DNA of 64,000 bases from Amborella trichopoda (GCF_000471905.2 NW_006499881.1:64510-128509), one strand, 5' to 3'; shown: positions 48,677-60,348, numbered from the stretch's first letter. Numbers and translations are program-made. Notes: generated by a model from the letters alone, not told the origin.

Positions 48677-50269
48677 TATTTTCGCCTATATGCGTTTTGT
48701 AGTATCTTCCTATATATATATATATATATATATATAAAGAGAGAGAGAGTCATGTATCAATTTTTTTGGGTTTATTTCTCATTTCCTTATTTTTTTATTG
48801 TTTTTTTCAGATTTCTTTACATTAGTTCAGAAACTAAGTTTCTTCTTTGAAGTAATGGTTCTATATCATTCTTTATGGTTTCGTTATATTGGTTGAGTTT
48901 TAGTAAATGTTTTATTTTCATTATACAGTTCCGTCATGCTTTTACTTGATTTTAGACTTGTTTGAGGTGATTCGTTGATTGCCTCTTATACCTTGCTTTA
49001 GTTTTTAATGCTTTTATATGTTCCCATGGTCTGATTCATGTGCATGTTGACAAATGTCTGTGCTTGGATTTAGTTTGGTTTGTTTTCCTGTACATTTGAT
49101 ATTTATTACATTTAGGATCTTTGTGTAATTTGACCAGCTCTATTGTGATGCATGTTGTGTTTGGCATTAATCTGTATTTGTTTATGCATGATTGTTCTTC
49201 TCTTTTGGATAATCCAACCGGTTCGAGTTCTCTTTTCTTTTAATAATCTAAAGTTGGAGTTTCACGCCTAGCATGATGGATGGTTGCTTATGCATGGGTT
49301 TGTCTTTGACTTGGCTAAACGTAAGTCGGGAAACATCACATTTAGAGAGAGGGAGAGGATTCTTGGGGATACATGGTGATGAGAGAGAGAGGCCATCATA
49401 GTGTGGTGTGGATACGATCTTGGTGGGTTTAGAGGCAATGATTGCCGTTAGATTTATGATTGCACAAAGTACAATTTTCGCGCATTGGCATGGCCGGTGA
49501 GCAACGATGGTGATGATTTTAGAGAAAAGATGGGTAAGATCTAGATATGGGTGAGCTTGAGGATACATGTATGGATTCCAATATATTCTCTCTACAAAGT
49601 TGTTTGTTATGACCTTGTTTATTTTCATCCGTTGACGATACATGTATGGATCCCAACATATTCTCTCCACAAAGTTGTTTGTTATGACATTGCTTATTTT
49701 CATTGAATACTTAAGAAGTAATACTCTTAAAATTATAATACAATATTATTGTCAATTATTCATCATTCATAAATTAATTAGGTTCCAGGAGGTTAAAAGC
49801 ACAAAAAAAAAAAAAAAAAGCAAAATTAGTTGAAATAGAGTCAATGCGTTTCCATAAAATATGCATTACATATTGGTAGATCATGAGATTGATTCAGAAG
49901 GCAATGATTGCTTATTTTATTCGTGCGTGCAATGGGCGTATTCCAACTAGTGTTTAATTAAAGGCGGATCTACTAATGTTCCAAAAAACAATTTTTGCTC
50001 ATGCCCAATGGAAGGAAGCGATGAAATCCAATAAGGTTACAAAATCTGACCTAAGCTCCGATTGTGATAAACTCTACGACCATAAATTATGAATAATAAC
50101 AATAGATCATCGGATTAATTGGCTGCTAGATTCCATATTTGCCCTTGGAAGATTTGGATTGATGCGACCTCTTGGGCATTTAGAGTTTGTACTCTTCCAA
50201 TCTCCAACTCTAGAATATTTAACCCGAATATGCCATTAAAACATGGTTGCACACCTCCAAATTTTATCA
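48677..50269. other. Intergenic region with microsatellite and 75-bp duplication
   Basis: A (TA)n-(GA)n run lies at about 48712-48748. A 75-bp unit starting GATACATGTATGGAT repeats at 49562 and 49637 with a few mismatches. A minus-strand open frame over 49248-49703 is partly made of this repeat and shows no domain. Confidence 0.4.
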
Positions 50270-50578
50270 TAACATGTAATTTTGGTATAAAAAATTCTTA
50301 TGATTATCTTAAAATCTATTTTAATCTCTAATTATAAAATTTTAAACTCTAAAAATGGTTAAAATCAAGTAGATCTATAAACATAAGAAAATCTTGAAAA
50401 TGGACGGTCTAGATAATGAGTTGTAAAATGCACTATATCTGAGGCTCAAATTTTTTTTTCCCCATATTTATGCATCTCGATGTCGAGATGATCAATTAGA
50501 GGATTTTTCAACATTAAAACAATATTTTCCAATTGATTTTTGATGTGCATCTTTCCAACCTTATATAAACTTTTTCCT
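50270..50578 (-). mobile_element. 370-bp MITE family, copy E
   Basis: The reverse-orientation core is present: AAAATCTTGAAAATGGACGG and GATGTCGAGATGATCAATTA. The right side ends TATATAAACTTTTTCC. The left terminus is unclear. Confidence 0.7.
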
Positions 50579-50589
50579 TAAAACATATC

Positions 50590-50962
50590 CTGGTATTGGC
50601 CCATTAACCTTATACTATTGAAATAAGGCGTATCTCAAAACTATGCTGAAAATACAGTTTAGGTGCCGCAAATTCTTTCAATGATATGACAATCTATTGT
50701 TGCCCTAATTATAGAATTTAAAGTTCCAAAAATGGTAACGATCAAGTCGCTCTATAAATGCTTGAAAATCTTGAAAATATACAGTCTAGATGCTGTTTTA
50801 GAAAATGAACTATTTTTAGCACTTGAAATCCCTTTTTTTTTTTTCATGCCTATAAATCTCGAGGTTGAGATGATCGCTTTGAGCGTTTCCCAGCACATTA
50901 ACAACATTTTCTAATAGATTTTTTAGATGCACCTTACCCGTACATATATGGTATATAAAGTT
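50590..50962 (-). mobile_element. 370-bp MITE family, copy F
   Basis: Reverse orientation, directly beside copy E in the same direction: CTTGAAAATCTTGAAAATAT and CGAGGTTGAGATGATCGCTT. Ends TATATAAAGTTTTTC. Copies E and F form a tandem pair. Confidence 0.65.
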
Positions 50963-51184
50963 TTTCTTATTTTAGTTATTTGACAGAGAAAAAAAGAATA
51001 ATTTCATTATGTCATCTTCAATTGCAGGGATGTCCTAATGTTGACAACGAGAAAATTTCGATGATAACATGGACAAGTAAAAGGGGGAATTGATGAGGAG
51101 GGAGTTAGAGGATCAAAACCTTTACGCTGCCCTCAAAAAGCCCAATAACGTTGACAACGGTGCAATTAAAAACCAGGACCAAAG

Positions 51185-51490
51185 ACTCTAGGGGTGGCTA
51201 AGGACCCGGACACAACACGGGTCCGGGTCCAAACATTGGACCCGAAAACTATTTGAATCAGGGCCTTGGTCCCGAATCGAATAGTGTTATTATATAAATA
51301 TATAATATTTTAATAATATTTAAATAAATATAACTATATATTTTTAATTAAAATATTTTAATAATAATATACACAATATTGAAATATATTTTTTTATTTT
51401 CGGGTCGATTGCAATCGGTTTTAGGTCCAAGTCCCATAGTTTTTTCTGCATTCGGTCCAGGTCCAGCCGAAGCAGACCCGTTGCCACCCC
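51185..51490. mobile_element. Short hAT-like element with 8-bp target duplication
   Basis: The direct repeat GACCAAAG lies at 51177-51184 and 51491-51498. The left end contains AGGGGTGGCTAAGGACCCGG; the right end is CAGACCCGTTGCCACCCC, an imperfect inverted complement. The interior is AT-rich. The 8-bp duplication suits hAT; non-autonomous. Confidence 0.7.
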
Positions 51491-51897
51491 GACCAAAGCC
51501 CAATTCCTCAACTATGTAGGAAGGCAATACCCCTGGCTAGTGTCATAGGGCTTGGAACGAGCATCGCCGGACTGGGCTTGATAAAAAAAATTAAAAAAAT
51601 AAAAAAACCGGTCCTCTTGTTGCATGGGCGCTAGCCTACTCTTCGGGTGGTTTTACCCCGCCCGGCCTAGTTTCTTAGGTAGATGATGGGCCGGGTCACG
51701 GGGCCCATTGCCACGCCTAGTGATTAGGAAGCACAAATGAACCGATACGGATGACTCCTTTTCCAATTCATGGCTTTCTTAAGAGTTTTGATTCCATTGG
51801 CCTGAAATGGGGACTAAGATCCCAACTACTTAATGGGTGGAAACCAATCATAACACCATCAAAAGATAATCTGCTTTGCTCTAGCCCTTGTGACAAA

Positions 51898-53198
51898 ATG
51901 CAAAACGTCATCATCGTCTCTACAGAAACCATCAAACCGTCCTCTGCTACCCCAGAGAGCCACCGGACCATGAAGCTTTGCTTCTTGGATTCACTGGTGC
52001 CCTTCACATACAGTCCCCTCATCTTCTTCTACACAAAAAGCTCGAAAGAGCTCGGTTCGCACAGATTGAAGGCATCTCTGGCTGATGTTCTGACTGAATT
52101 CTATCCATTGGCAGGGACGGTTCGAATCCATTGGCAGGGACGGTTCGAACGGCGACCCAGACAGGGGAGAAATTTTGTGTGGACTGCAACGATGAGGGCG
52201 CAGAGTTGAAGGAAGCCAGAGTAGATGGAGACCTCTTGGCGTTTCTTGAGAGCCCTCCAGTGAACCAGCTGAGGAAGCTCTTACCATGTGATCCCCTTTG
52301 TGCAGGAGCCACCATCTTGAAGGTGCAAATTAACCGATTCAGTTGTGGTGGAACAGCACTAGGTATCTGTATGAACCATGTTGTAGGTGACATGGTCTCC
52401 CAAACACACTTTATGAACTATTGGGCAGAAATTACTCGCGGTGATCAGGGGAGGTTTACAGTTGTGGCCCCTAGGTTCGACTGGCGCTCCTCATTCTCAA
52501 CTTCTGCGGTCAGGACAGTGTTCGAGCCTCCACCACCTGAGGAGTGTACACCTCCCGTTACCAAAGTGTTCACTTTTGAAACAGAACGGTTAGCTACACT
52601 GCGAGGCCACAGCAAAGAGGCACCAGCCACACGTTTTGAGGCCGTGATGGCACTTCTCTGGCGGTGCTTCATTAGAGTGCGGAGCCTGAAGGTGGAAACA
52701 GGTGGGACATGGATGGCAGGTATCGTGGTCAATATAAGGGATAAGATGGAACCAAAGGCGCCAGTTGGATCCTTTGGGAACCTCGTCCTGCTGGCTGATG
52801 CCCTCGCACATGGAGGAGTTGCAGAACCACCTGATAGGCTTCAACTACAGAGATGCTTGAGAGGGGCGATTGAGAAAATGAACAGTGATTACTTGAGAGC
52901 AGTGTTAAAATCACCTCAAATCCTTGACAAAAGCAATAGAGCAATTCTAGAGAGGGCTCTCAAGGGTTATGCATTTGGATGCTCGAGTTACTGTAATTTT
53001 CCATTGTATGAGTCGGATTTTGGATGGGGGAAGCCAGCATGGGTGAGCAGCGTTGGAGGTTATGTTATGGATTTTGTCGTCCTCATCGACAGCCCATCGC
53101 GGAGTGGGATACAGGCCTGGGTGAACCTTGATGAGAAAGAAATGGCCGAATTTGAACATGATCAGGAGCTCCTTTCTTTTGTTACAAAGAAAATTTAA
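51898..53198 (+). CDS. BAHD acyltransferase, frame shifted by a 23-bp duplication
   Basis: It starts MQNVIIVSTETIKPSSATPE, as in clade III-like BAHD enzymes (vinorine synthase relatives). LKASLADVLTEFYPLAGTV precedes the break. A perfect 23-bp tandem duplication (52104-52126, 52127-52149) shifts the frame. The rest then reads openly to TAA at 53196-53198, with the catalytic HVVGD (H at 52377) and the structural DFGWG (53016-53030). Without the extra unit it would be 425 aa, intronless and normal length. BAHD enzymes transfer acyl groups from acyl-CoA to alcohols or amines in the cytosol; donor and acceptor cannot be inferred. As given, the gene is broken: either a very recent pseudogene or an assembly or sequencing error. 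No ATG near the second half would rescue both motifs together with the N-terminal domain. Confidence 0.88.
52104..52149 (+). repeat. Perfect 23-bp tandem duplication inside the BAHD gene
   Basis: Two identical units beginning TCCATTGGCAGGG. 23 is not a multiple of 3, so the frame changes. One unit restores the family sequence FYPLAGTVRTA. Confidence 0.97.
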
Positions 53199-53524
53199 AA
53201 TTTTCATATTTTGAGTAATTCTCTAAATTTTCTGCACTGAAGATGAATTCACATCAAACTTGGAGGTTATTTATGTTGTAAAAGAGACATGACAGAGTTC
53301 TGCTGCATAGCTCTCGACAGAGAAAATGGAAATCATTTGAGAGAAAAAATGGTTGTCCACAAATTTATTAGAACAAATTCACTTATTCCTTTTTCTCATA
53401 CACGTATTCAATATTTGAAAACACAGATTAGCGCGGTGGATTGTCCACCCCACAGTTTCTTGTCGGGTTGTCGAATTGCCAATAAATCAGTGATTTGGAT
53501 AAATGTTAAAACAAAAAATAAAAA

Positions 53525-54432
53525 GGGAAAATTTGGAATGGAACCCTAATTGCACATTACATTTCAAGGTAGACCCTCATCCCTTCTTCCTTTCAAGCGG
53601 CATAAAGAACCCCTAAGGATTTCAACGTACCCCAAATCTCTTGTATCTCCGTTTTATTCATTTTTATCATAAAAATTAGCCCCAACAAATCATTTTATAC
53701 CACCACAAACCATAAACTATTTTTATCATTTTTTTCCCCTTCAACTTTATTATATCTCCTACTCTCAATTCCCCACGTTCAAAGAACCTTTTTTTATTAT
53801 GTTTTCCCCCTTTTCAGCCCCTCAATGCATTATATCTCCCACTCTCTCAATTCACCATGTAGAGGCCTCTTTTTCTCTCTCATATTAGTCTCTCTTGCAC
53901 CCCCTCTTGCATGTAAGTCTCTATCTAAATTTTGTAGCCGGTTCCTTTATCTCTTTAAACACAAGGTTACATAGAGAAATATAGGTAATAGTGCATTAGA
54001 TGAAGAAAGATTTAAGAGTTTTCAAGTTGGCCATTAGAGAGAGAAAGAGATTCAGACAGATGAACCTGCGGTAAAATTTAGGGAGAGAGACTTACCGTGA
54101 GATGGAGAGAGGTGAGTAGGTCGTTAGGGTTAGCATGGTGGTGAATTGAGAGAGAAATCCATTGCCATAGTGGAGAGAGAGAGAGAGCTCAGCATGGTTC
54201 AATGAGAGAGTGGGAGATCTGATAACAATAGCAAAAAGGTTTTTGGGTTAAAACGGTATAAAATAATTTGTTAGGGCTAATTTGTATATTCAAAAGTAAA
54301 TAAAACAAAGAAATAAGAGATGTGGGACACGTTGAAATCATTAAGGTTTTTTTATACCACTTGAAAGTAAAACGGCAAGAGAGTCTATTGTGACATGAGA
54401 TGGGGAATTAGAGTTGCAATTGAAATTTTCCC
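53525..54432. mobile_element. MULE-like long-TIR element, 908 bp
   Basis: The ~190-bp inverted ends begin GGGAAAATTTGGAATGGAAC (left) and GGGAAAATTTCAATTGCAAC (right, complement). They share ATTTCAACGT, ATCTCTT and TTAGCCC(C/T)AACAAAT blocks. The flanking 9-mers AAATAAAAA and AAATAAAAC differ at one base, as in a Mutator-type target duplication. The CT/GA-rich interior holds a second inverted pair (CTCTCAATTCACCATG near 53845). No coding capacity. It lies 0.3 kb downstream of the BAHD stop. Confidence 0.75.
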
Positions 54433-54441
54433 AAATAAAAC

Positions 54442-55317
54442 AGGGTATTATAAAGATAGAGTTTAGGGGGAGCAACAAATAAACACCAGAAAAGCTAAAA
54501 GAAAGGGAAAAAAAAAAAAATATGAAATTAGGCTTCCATGGGGTGGACCGGACTCATACCAATTTTCAAAATAAATGATTCCTATCCCGAATCACCAGAT
54601 TTTCAAAAACAGTGATCTATGTATGAAACAGGTAAGGAAGAGCTAGGCTCTAGACACTTCACCGATTTATTACACTTGTGACTTGTTGAGCCATAGATAG
54701 CAGAAAACACCCATAAATGAAAATTAAGTACCGATTTGGTTTCTATCCAATGATGGACCATTAGGAAATCGTTGCGTGCAAAAAAAGCCGAATGGTCTTC
54801 ACCGAAGGGTGTATAAGTGTATATATGTTTATTCTTGTTTACATGTTGAGCGTAGGGTGGATATTTATGTTAACTTCCAACAATATTAAATAAAATTCTT
54901 TTTGCATTTTAAAATATCAAAGACCAAACAACAACTGGGTAGTGCTCAGAAGGAGTAATATCCAAAGGGCTCTCTGCGGCTCATCGAGAAAAAAGTAGCA
55001 GCAAAGGAAAAACTTTGAGGAATTTATGCTAATATCCCCTAATTTTGTATTTTTTTTTTTCCTCAAACACGCCCACCTTAAAACTAATACTTCTCAATGA
55101 CTCATTTTAAGGAATCCAAACAATATGGAAGTAGTAGTTTCTAGACCGCTCGCCAAATGCAATGTAAGTGGCTCAGAACCAATAGTTTTGAACCACTTTG
55201 AATACAAAAAGTATATATCGAAGTGGTCATGTACTACAATTCTAAAGAACTTATTGCAATTAAGAATTGATTAGATTCCTTACCAGAAAGTATAAACCAA
55301 AGTGGTTGGCAACAAAG
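54442..55317. other. Spacer, nothing recognised
   Basis: AT-rich sequence with no repeat ends or coding signals recognised. Confidence 0.45.
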
Positions 55318-55532
55318 GGTACGTTTGGTTCACGTGAAGATGTTTTTTAGAAAAATATTTTTTCATCAATAAATTCTCTCATCTCGTCAAGCGTGGGAAT
55401 ATTTTTTTATCAATTGGTCTTAGTGCATCTTTTCACACTAATTGACAACTAATTGATGTAAAAATAATCCTATACTTGACCGCATGAGATAATTTTTTCA
55501 TGTAAAATATTTTCACGCGAACAAAACGTGCC
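55318..55532. mobile_element. Small MITE, about 215 bp
   Basis: The left end GGTACGTTTGGTTCACGTGA and the complement of the right end GGCACGTTTTGTTCGCGTGA are inverted repeats. They continue as TATTTTTTCATC/ATATTTTACATG and CGTCAAGCGTGGGAAT/GGTCAAGTATAGGATT. No clear target duplication. Confidence 0.65.
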
Positions 55533-55839
55533 GTAATAGTTCTAGAATGCTTTGGTTCTTCACAAAAATATAGATAAAACAAGGAATCACTGCAGTCTGA
55601 AAGTACTAGTTCGAAAACCACTTTTGGTCCTTGCAAAAGGTGTAAGATTAAAGCAGTCAAGAACTAATAGTTTTGTACTTGGTGATTATTAAAAAAAATG
55701 AAAAAAAAAATGGCATTAACGTAAAATATAAAATGTGGCATATGTCTTAATATTGCAAATTATAAAGGATAAAAGCATAAATTTGCCAAAAATTCTATAG
55801 GTTGAATAGAAACCGTCCATTCTTGAGGCACTAGTCTTC

Positions 55840-56112
55840 TCAATACATGTTATTTTTTATCTCTAATTATAAAATTTTAAATTCTAATTTTTTTTCAAAT
55901 CAAGAAGAACTATAAACACATAAAAATCTTTAAAATGGATGGTCCAGATAATACATTATAAGATATACTATTTTCAAGATCTGAATTTCTTTTTGTCTCC
56001 ATATTGATGGATCTATATGTCAAAATGATCAAATAGATAGTTTCCTAGAATCAAAACTATCACTTTTAAAGGATTTTAGAGGTGTGCAAACATTGAATAA
56101 ACTTTTTCTTCA
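55840..56112 (-). mobile_element. 370-bp MITE family, copy G
   Basis: The reverse-orientation core is present: AATCTTTAAAATGGATGGTC, ATATGTCAAAATGATCAAAT and AATAAACTTTTTCTT at the right. Ends degraded. Confidence 0.6.
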
Positions 56113-56305
56113 ACCAAATTTGTACTCCGCGAAATAGAACCACTTGTTGATATTGTTGCCAAGGACGTGAATCCATGCCCATCAGCATATTAGTCACGGT
56201 TTTTTTCAACCTTAATATTGTTGGATATGGTGATACCAAAAACCACCCATAAAAAAAAACCTCATATTATGTGTGAATCAAATTGATAATGATAAGTTTC
56301 TTAAA

Positions 56306-57500
56306 GGGCCGTTTGGGTACCTGGAAATATATTAGGTGACAATATATTACATGAAAATATGACATTTCGAGCGTTTGGGTACACTTGATCGCGAGGAAAT
56401 GGAAAGAGATTACTCGAGATTTTTCAAAAAATCAGCAAATCCATTACGCGTGTGGTGATAGGTGAAAAATCTATTACGACGGGTAATTTTGGGAAATATT
56501 TCGGGTGCATTTTTGCCTACCCTATCTCTCATGGAAAAAAATCTTCTACACCCTCTCTCTTCATAATAGGTTCATAATAGGTAAGTGATCCCTCCCTTTT
56601 TAAGCCAGTCCCCTTATATGAAGGTATCAGCTGTTACATAAAAATAAAAATAATAAAAATAAAAATCAATAATCAATGATAAATGATAAATTACAAAACA
56701 CAATCATAATAAAAAATTTCACACAACATAATCTTCACATGAGATTACTAAATCTCAATTCAAATAACATACCTCTTTAGTCTCATCCAATACTTCAAAA
56801 GGTTATACTACAATTACCAAAACTTCTAGTTTAGTAATCAAACTTCTTCCCATTTTTTAACTCGTACCCTACAGATTTTGAATTTAGTATCATAAATTTA
56901 TTGTTTATTTGAAATTATATAGAGAGACATTTGAAAGATTTCTATAATAAATAAATAAAAATAAGGCTTATCAAAATAAAATCAAGTTATTCCAATCATA
57001 ATATTTCAATGACTTATCATGTTGAAACCAATGTCGTGTTAGAAAACTTGTGATTGCATATAGCTAACTTCCAAAGGCACTTAAAATAAGTAGGAAATAG
57101 TGTCGTGACTGTAAAATGGCACAAGTTATTATTAAAAAATCTTTTTGAAATGGTGAGGATGTTATTATTAGAAATCTTTTTGGAATAGTGTGACGATGAT
57201 TTTAATTCAGTATTTTAGTGAAATTTTGTGACAGAAAAGAAAGAAATAATAATTCTGCATTTTAATGGAATTTTGTGACAAAAAATTAAAAAATGATAGT
57301 TTATCGGCACCTGTTGGTAAAATATGCATTTCCTATATTTCTTCTAGATATAGCCAAACAATATCAATGTATTTCTTAGGTTTCATCTAACTAATGCCCA
57401 AACAGTAACAATCCTTTTACAGGTAATGTATTACTCAATAATGTATTACGCTAGTAATATATTTCACAGATAATATATTTCCAGGTATCCAAACGGCCCC
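56306..57500 (-). mobile_element. hAT-like non-autonomous TIR element, 1.2 kb (second copy)
   Basis: The left end is GGGCCGTTTGGGTACCTGG; the right end is CCAGGTATCCAAACGGCCCC. The interior is the reverse complement of 25487-26701 over most of its length (TAAGGCTTATCAAAATAAAA; ACTTATCATGTTGAAACC). A TAAA-like sequence flanks both sides, but the target duplication is not certain. No transposase. Confidence 0.75.
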
Positions 57501-58059
57501 TAAAGGAAAATAGAAATCTAAAAATATAAGGATTATTGTGTATATCTCGTAGTTTTTGAGATATATGTAACATCTATAGGAAGTTTTCTATTTAGTGTGG
57601 ATTTCTAACTTTATATATGTGATGAAAGAGCAGAGAAATTGTGTGTTCTATTTAGGTCACCATACAGGGCTTCCTATACATGAAATGCAAGGTCTCCTTT
57701 TAGAGAGAAGACAGCTTCATATGGAGAGAAACATTATAATGGTGCCTACTGTAGACACCTGAAGATTGAGAGATTAGTGTCTTGTAGAGAAGTAGTTCCC
57801 ATAGAAATTTTGGGTGATTTCCTCTTTTAGTTAGATAAAGTGTTGGTTGCTTTCAAAGTTCTCTTCTAAGATAGTGATTCAATTATGGCCTCTTCCTTGA
57901 GAGTGATTTAGTTATAGTCTATTTCGTGATTCAATTATGGCCTCTTCCTTGAGAGTGATTTAGTTATAGTCTGTTTCTAGACACTAGTTTAGTTATGGAA
58001 TAAAGATGAAAGATCGGCAGTAGTGTCGTTTGGAAGAGCATATTTCAAAAGGGTCCGTT
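57501..58059. other. Spacer, possibly LTR-derived, with a 52-bp duplication
   Basis: A 52-bp unit starting GTGATTCAATTATGGCC repeats at 57874 and 57926 with one mismatch. The surrounding CT/GA-rich leader-like sequence may belong to the LTR relic that follows. Confidence 0.4.
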
Positions 58060-58260
58060 GGACTAGATTTTGCTCAGGGTTAGAGAGATAACTTTATGTC
58101 CCAAAATTTATGATGTAATTTTGATTAGTATAATGGATTTCAGTTTGCCGTGCCGGTGGATGTTGCCCTTCTGGCGTGAACCACGTAAATCTTTCTATTT
58201 TGTTTTTTTTTTTTTGTCTGGTTTTCTTTATTTTTGTTTGTTTTTTTCTCATATTTATTT
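58060..58260 (+). mobile_element. LTR-like relic related to 62520-62720
   Basis: It shares an ordered set of blocks with 62520-62720: AGAGATAACTTTATG, an ATAATGGATTT-like stretch, GAACCACGTAAATC, then TTTT...TTTCTTTATTT. Boundaries unknown. Fossil. Confidence 0.45.
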
Positions 58261-58492
58261 ACCAAAAAATCATTCTGACGGGTTTAGAGCTTCGGTGCAC
58301 AATAAATACCACACAACAAGCAAACATAAAAATTCCTTACCAATTCAATGTTTTCTTGGAAGTTTCATCAGCTAAAAAGAAAACATAGACTGCACCAGCT
58401 CACATTAGTAGTTGAAAATTATAAATAACAGCAGAACATATAGAACCTGCATTGCACTAACGGGAAACGGGTTTTTCTCTTTGAGATAAAAG

Positions 58493-58690
58493 ATACTAAA
58501 AGCCCTCATCCTCTCCACTGAAACCATCAAGCCATCCACTGCAAACTCGGAGAAACAACGAATCTCGAAGCTTTGCTTCTTGGATTCACTGGCTTCTTCA
58601 ACCTACATTCCCCTCATTTTCTACTACAATGTGAGCTCAAGGGAGTTCAATTCACGAGAATTGAAGGCGTCTCTAGCCTGATGGAGTTTG
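58493..58690 (+). pseudogene. BAHD acyltransferase N-terminal fragment
   Basis: It translates as ILSTETIKPSTANSEKQRIS, then KLCFLDSLASSTYIPLIFYY, then REFNSRELKASLA, clearly paralogous to residues ~5-63 of the BAHD gene at 51898. It has no start codon at the usual place. A one-base insertion turns the following Asp-Val into a TGA (58679-58681), and homology stops at about 58690. No HxxxD or DFGWG part follows. A truncated duplicate 5.3 kb downstream of the main gene. Confidence 0.85.
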
Positions 58691-58693
58691 AAT

Positions 58694-58845
58694 AACTATA
58701 GGAAGAGAGAGGATAATCTTATCTTTCAATCTCATTTTCTTATTATTAAGATAAGACTAAAATTAAATTCAATTAACGATATCAAGGAACTATAGGAAGA
58801 GAGATAATATACTTATCTTTCATCTCATTTGCTTATTTCTTCAAA
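58694..58845 (+). repeat. Imperfect ~94-bp tandem duplication
   Basis: AACTATAGGAAGAGAGA plus CTTATCTTTCA(A)TCTCATTT(T/G)CTTATT appears at 58694 and 58788, directly after the BAHD fragment. Confidence 0.75.
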
Positions 58846-60348
58846 AATTGAGCTTTACACTAAAGAAGAGGCTGCTGCCTTCTACAAACACTTACCCACT
58901 TTTTCTCTATCTTTCTCTTTCTTCTCACTCTTCTACGATTCTCTACACACCTCTCTACACACTTTTTCTACGCACACTACACACTCTTTCTACGCACACT
59001 ACACACTCGTATGGCTCTCTTCCTTTTCTCTAAATGTTTCCATACCAACTTTTCAAAGACTGGAACCAATTTTCAATTTAGAAGGACATTGGACGATGAA
59101 ATATCGATAGGCATGTGAATATCATCTCGATGAGAGACAGACATGGGATTCCATGGTTGAAAATCATCATTATTCACATTACAATTACCTTCGATCATGT
59201 ATAGCCAGGTGTGAAGATCAGAGATATTCATTGCAGTGGCTTTGGTGCAACCTTAGGGCACAATGTGTGTGTTGGGATGCATGGATGCATGGATGCAATT
59301 GAATTAGGACCACCATGGACTAAATCTAACATAGATCCTATTGCTTCCAACTATTTACACTTTGGCATATAAATCATACCACACATGTTTAGCAAGACCG
59401 ACGTTACTATATATGTAGAACTTTAAGGATAATCTCGATCCCATATTATACCGTGGGAGAGTAGCCAGTCATCATTTGATATTTGGTGACCCTGAAACTA
59501 TATTCAGAAGTGAAGGCTTAATTTCATTACTAAAGCATTTCCCCAGATGTTTATGTTTAATTCAATCACAGTTCTGAAAGAAATTTGTTCAAAACAAAAA
59601 ACAAATTTGAACTAGGGAAGAAGACGTTTTACATAAACATCACGGTTAGTACCCAAGTAACTATTGTATAACATGATTCTCGTCGTCTCGGTTGGCCAAA
59701 TCTCTCTAGTGTACACTAGAGGTGCTTTGGATAAAAGAAAAGGTGTTCGTTAGTTTGATGGAACCTTAATGTGTTTCACTCTGCAGAAGTGCATAACTTG
59801 TAAAATAGTTAGGTTAAATAAGAATAATATATGACTGGGGAAGGCCTTTGTTATCACACATCGATTGGTACCTAGAAAATTAGTACAAACATAATGATTA
59901 TCACTCGGTTGGCCAAGCATGTTTAGGGCTAGCTGGAGCTGTTTTAGATAAGAGAGAAGTGGTGTCCAATGTTAGTTTAGTGAAAACCTTAATGTGCATC
60001 ACTCTAGAAAGATATATCACTCCTTACATTCTCACACTACATTTCCCTCATAGTTTGTCGGAGACCCATACATTGTGATGCATCACCAATTAAAGACGAG
60101 GGACAAACATCTTTATGTACACCCACTAAGGGACCAGTGGGAGATGTTGAATTAGATGGTTCGTCCCCTATGGGTGGGTGGACCTCTATAAAATTACATT
60201 ATTTGTTTTGGATAGAGGAGAGAAAATAAGCATAGTTAGAGTTGGTTGGAAATTTCTCTAATCCTTAGAAAGATAACTCTATGTGATTTATCGGATCGTG
60301 GGAGGACTAAGGAAAATGGCCTCTATAATAAACGGTTGTAGAGAGAGA
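58846..60348. other. Intergenic region with a ~230-bp diverged direct repeat
   Basis: Blocks CTCGGTTGGCCAA, GCTTTGGATAA(A/G)AGA and ACCTTAATGTG(T/C)(T/A)TCACTCT occur at about 59640-59800 and again at 59870-60015. Repeated CTACACACT(T/C) motifs lie at about 58940-59005. No gene recognised. Confidence 0.4.

Noticed and set aside
52445-52944. Minus-strand frames within the BAHD gene
   Set aside because: They are antisense shadows of the GC-richer BAHD coding sequence, with no motif of their own.
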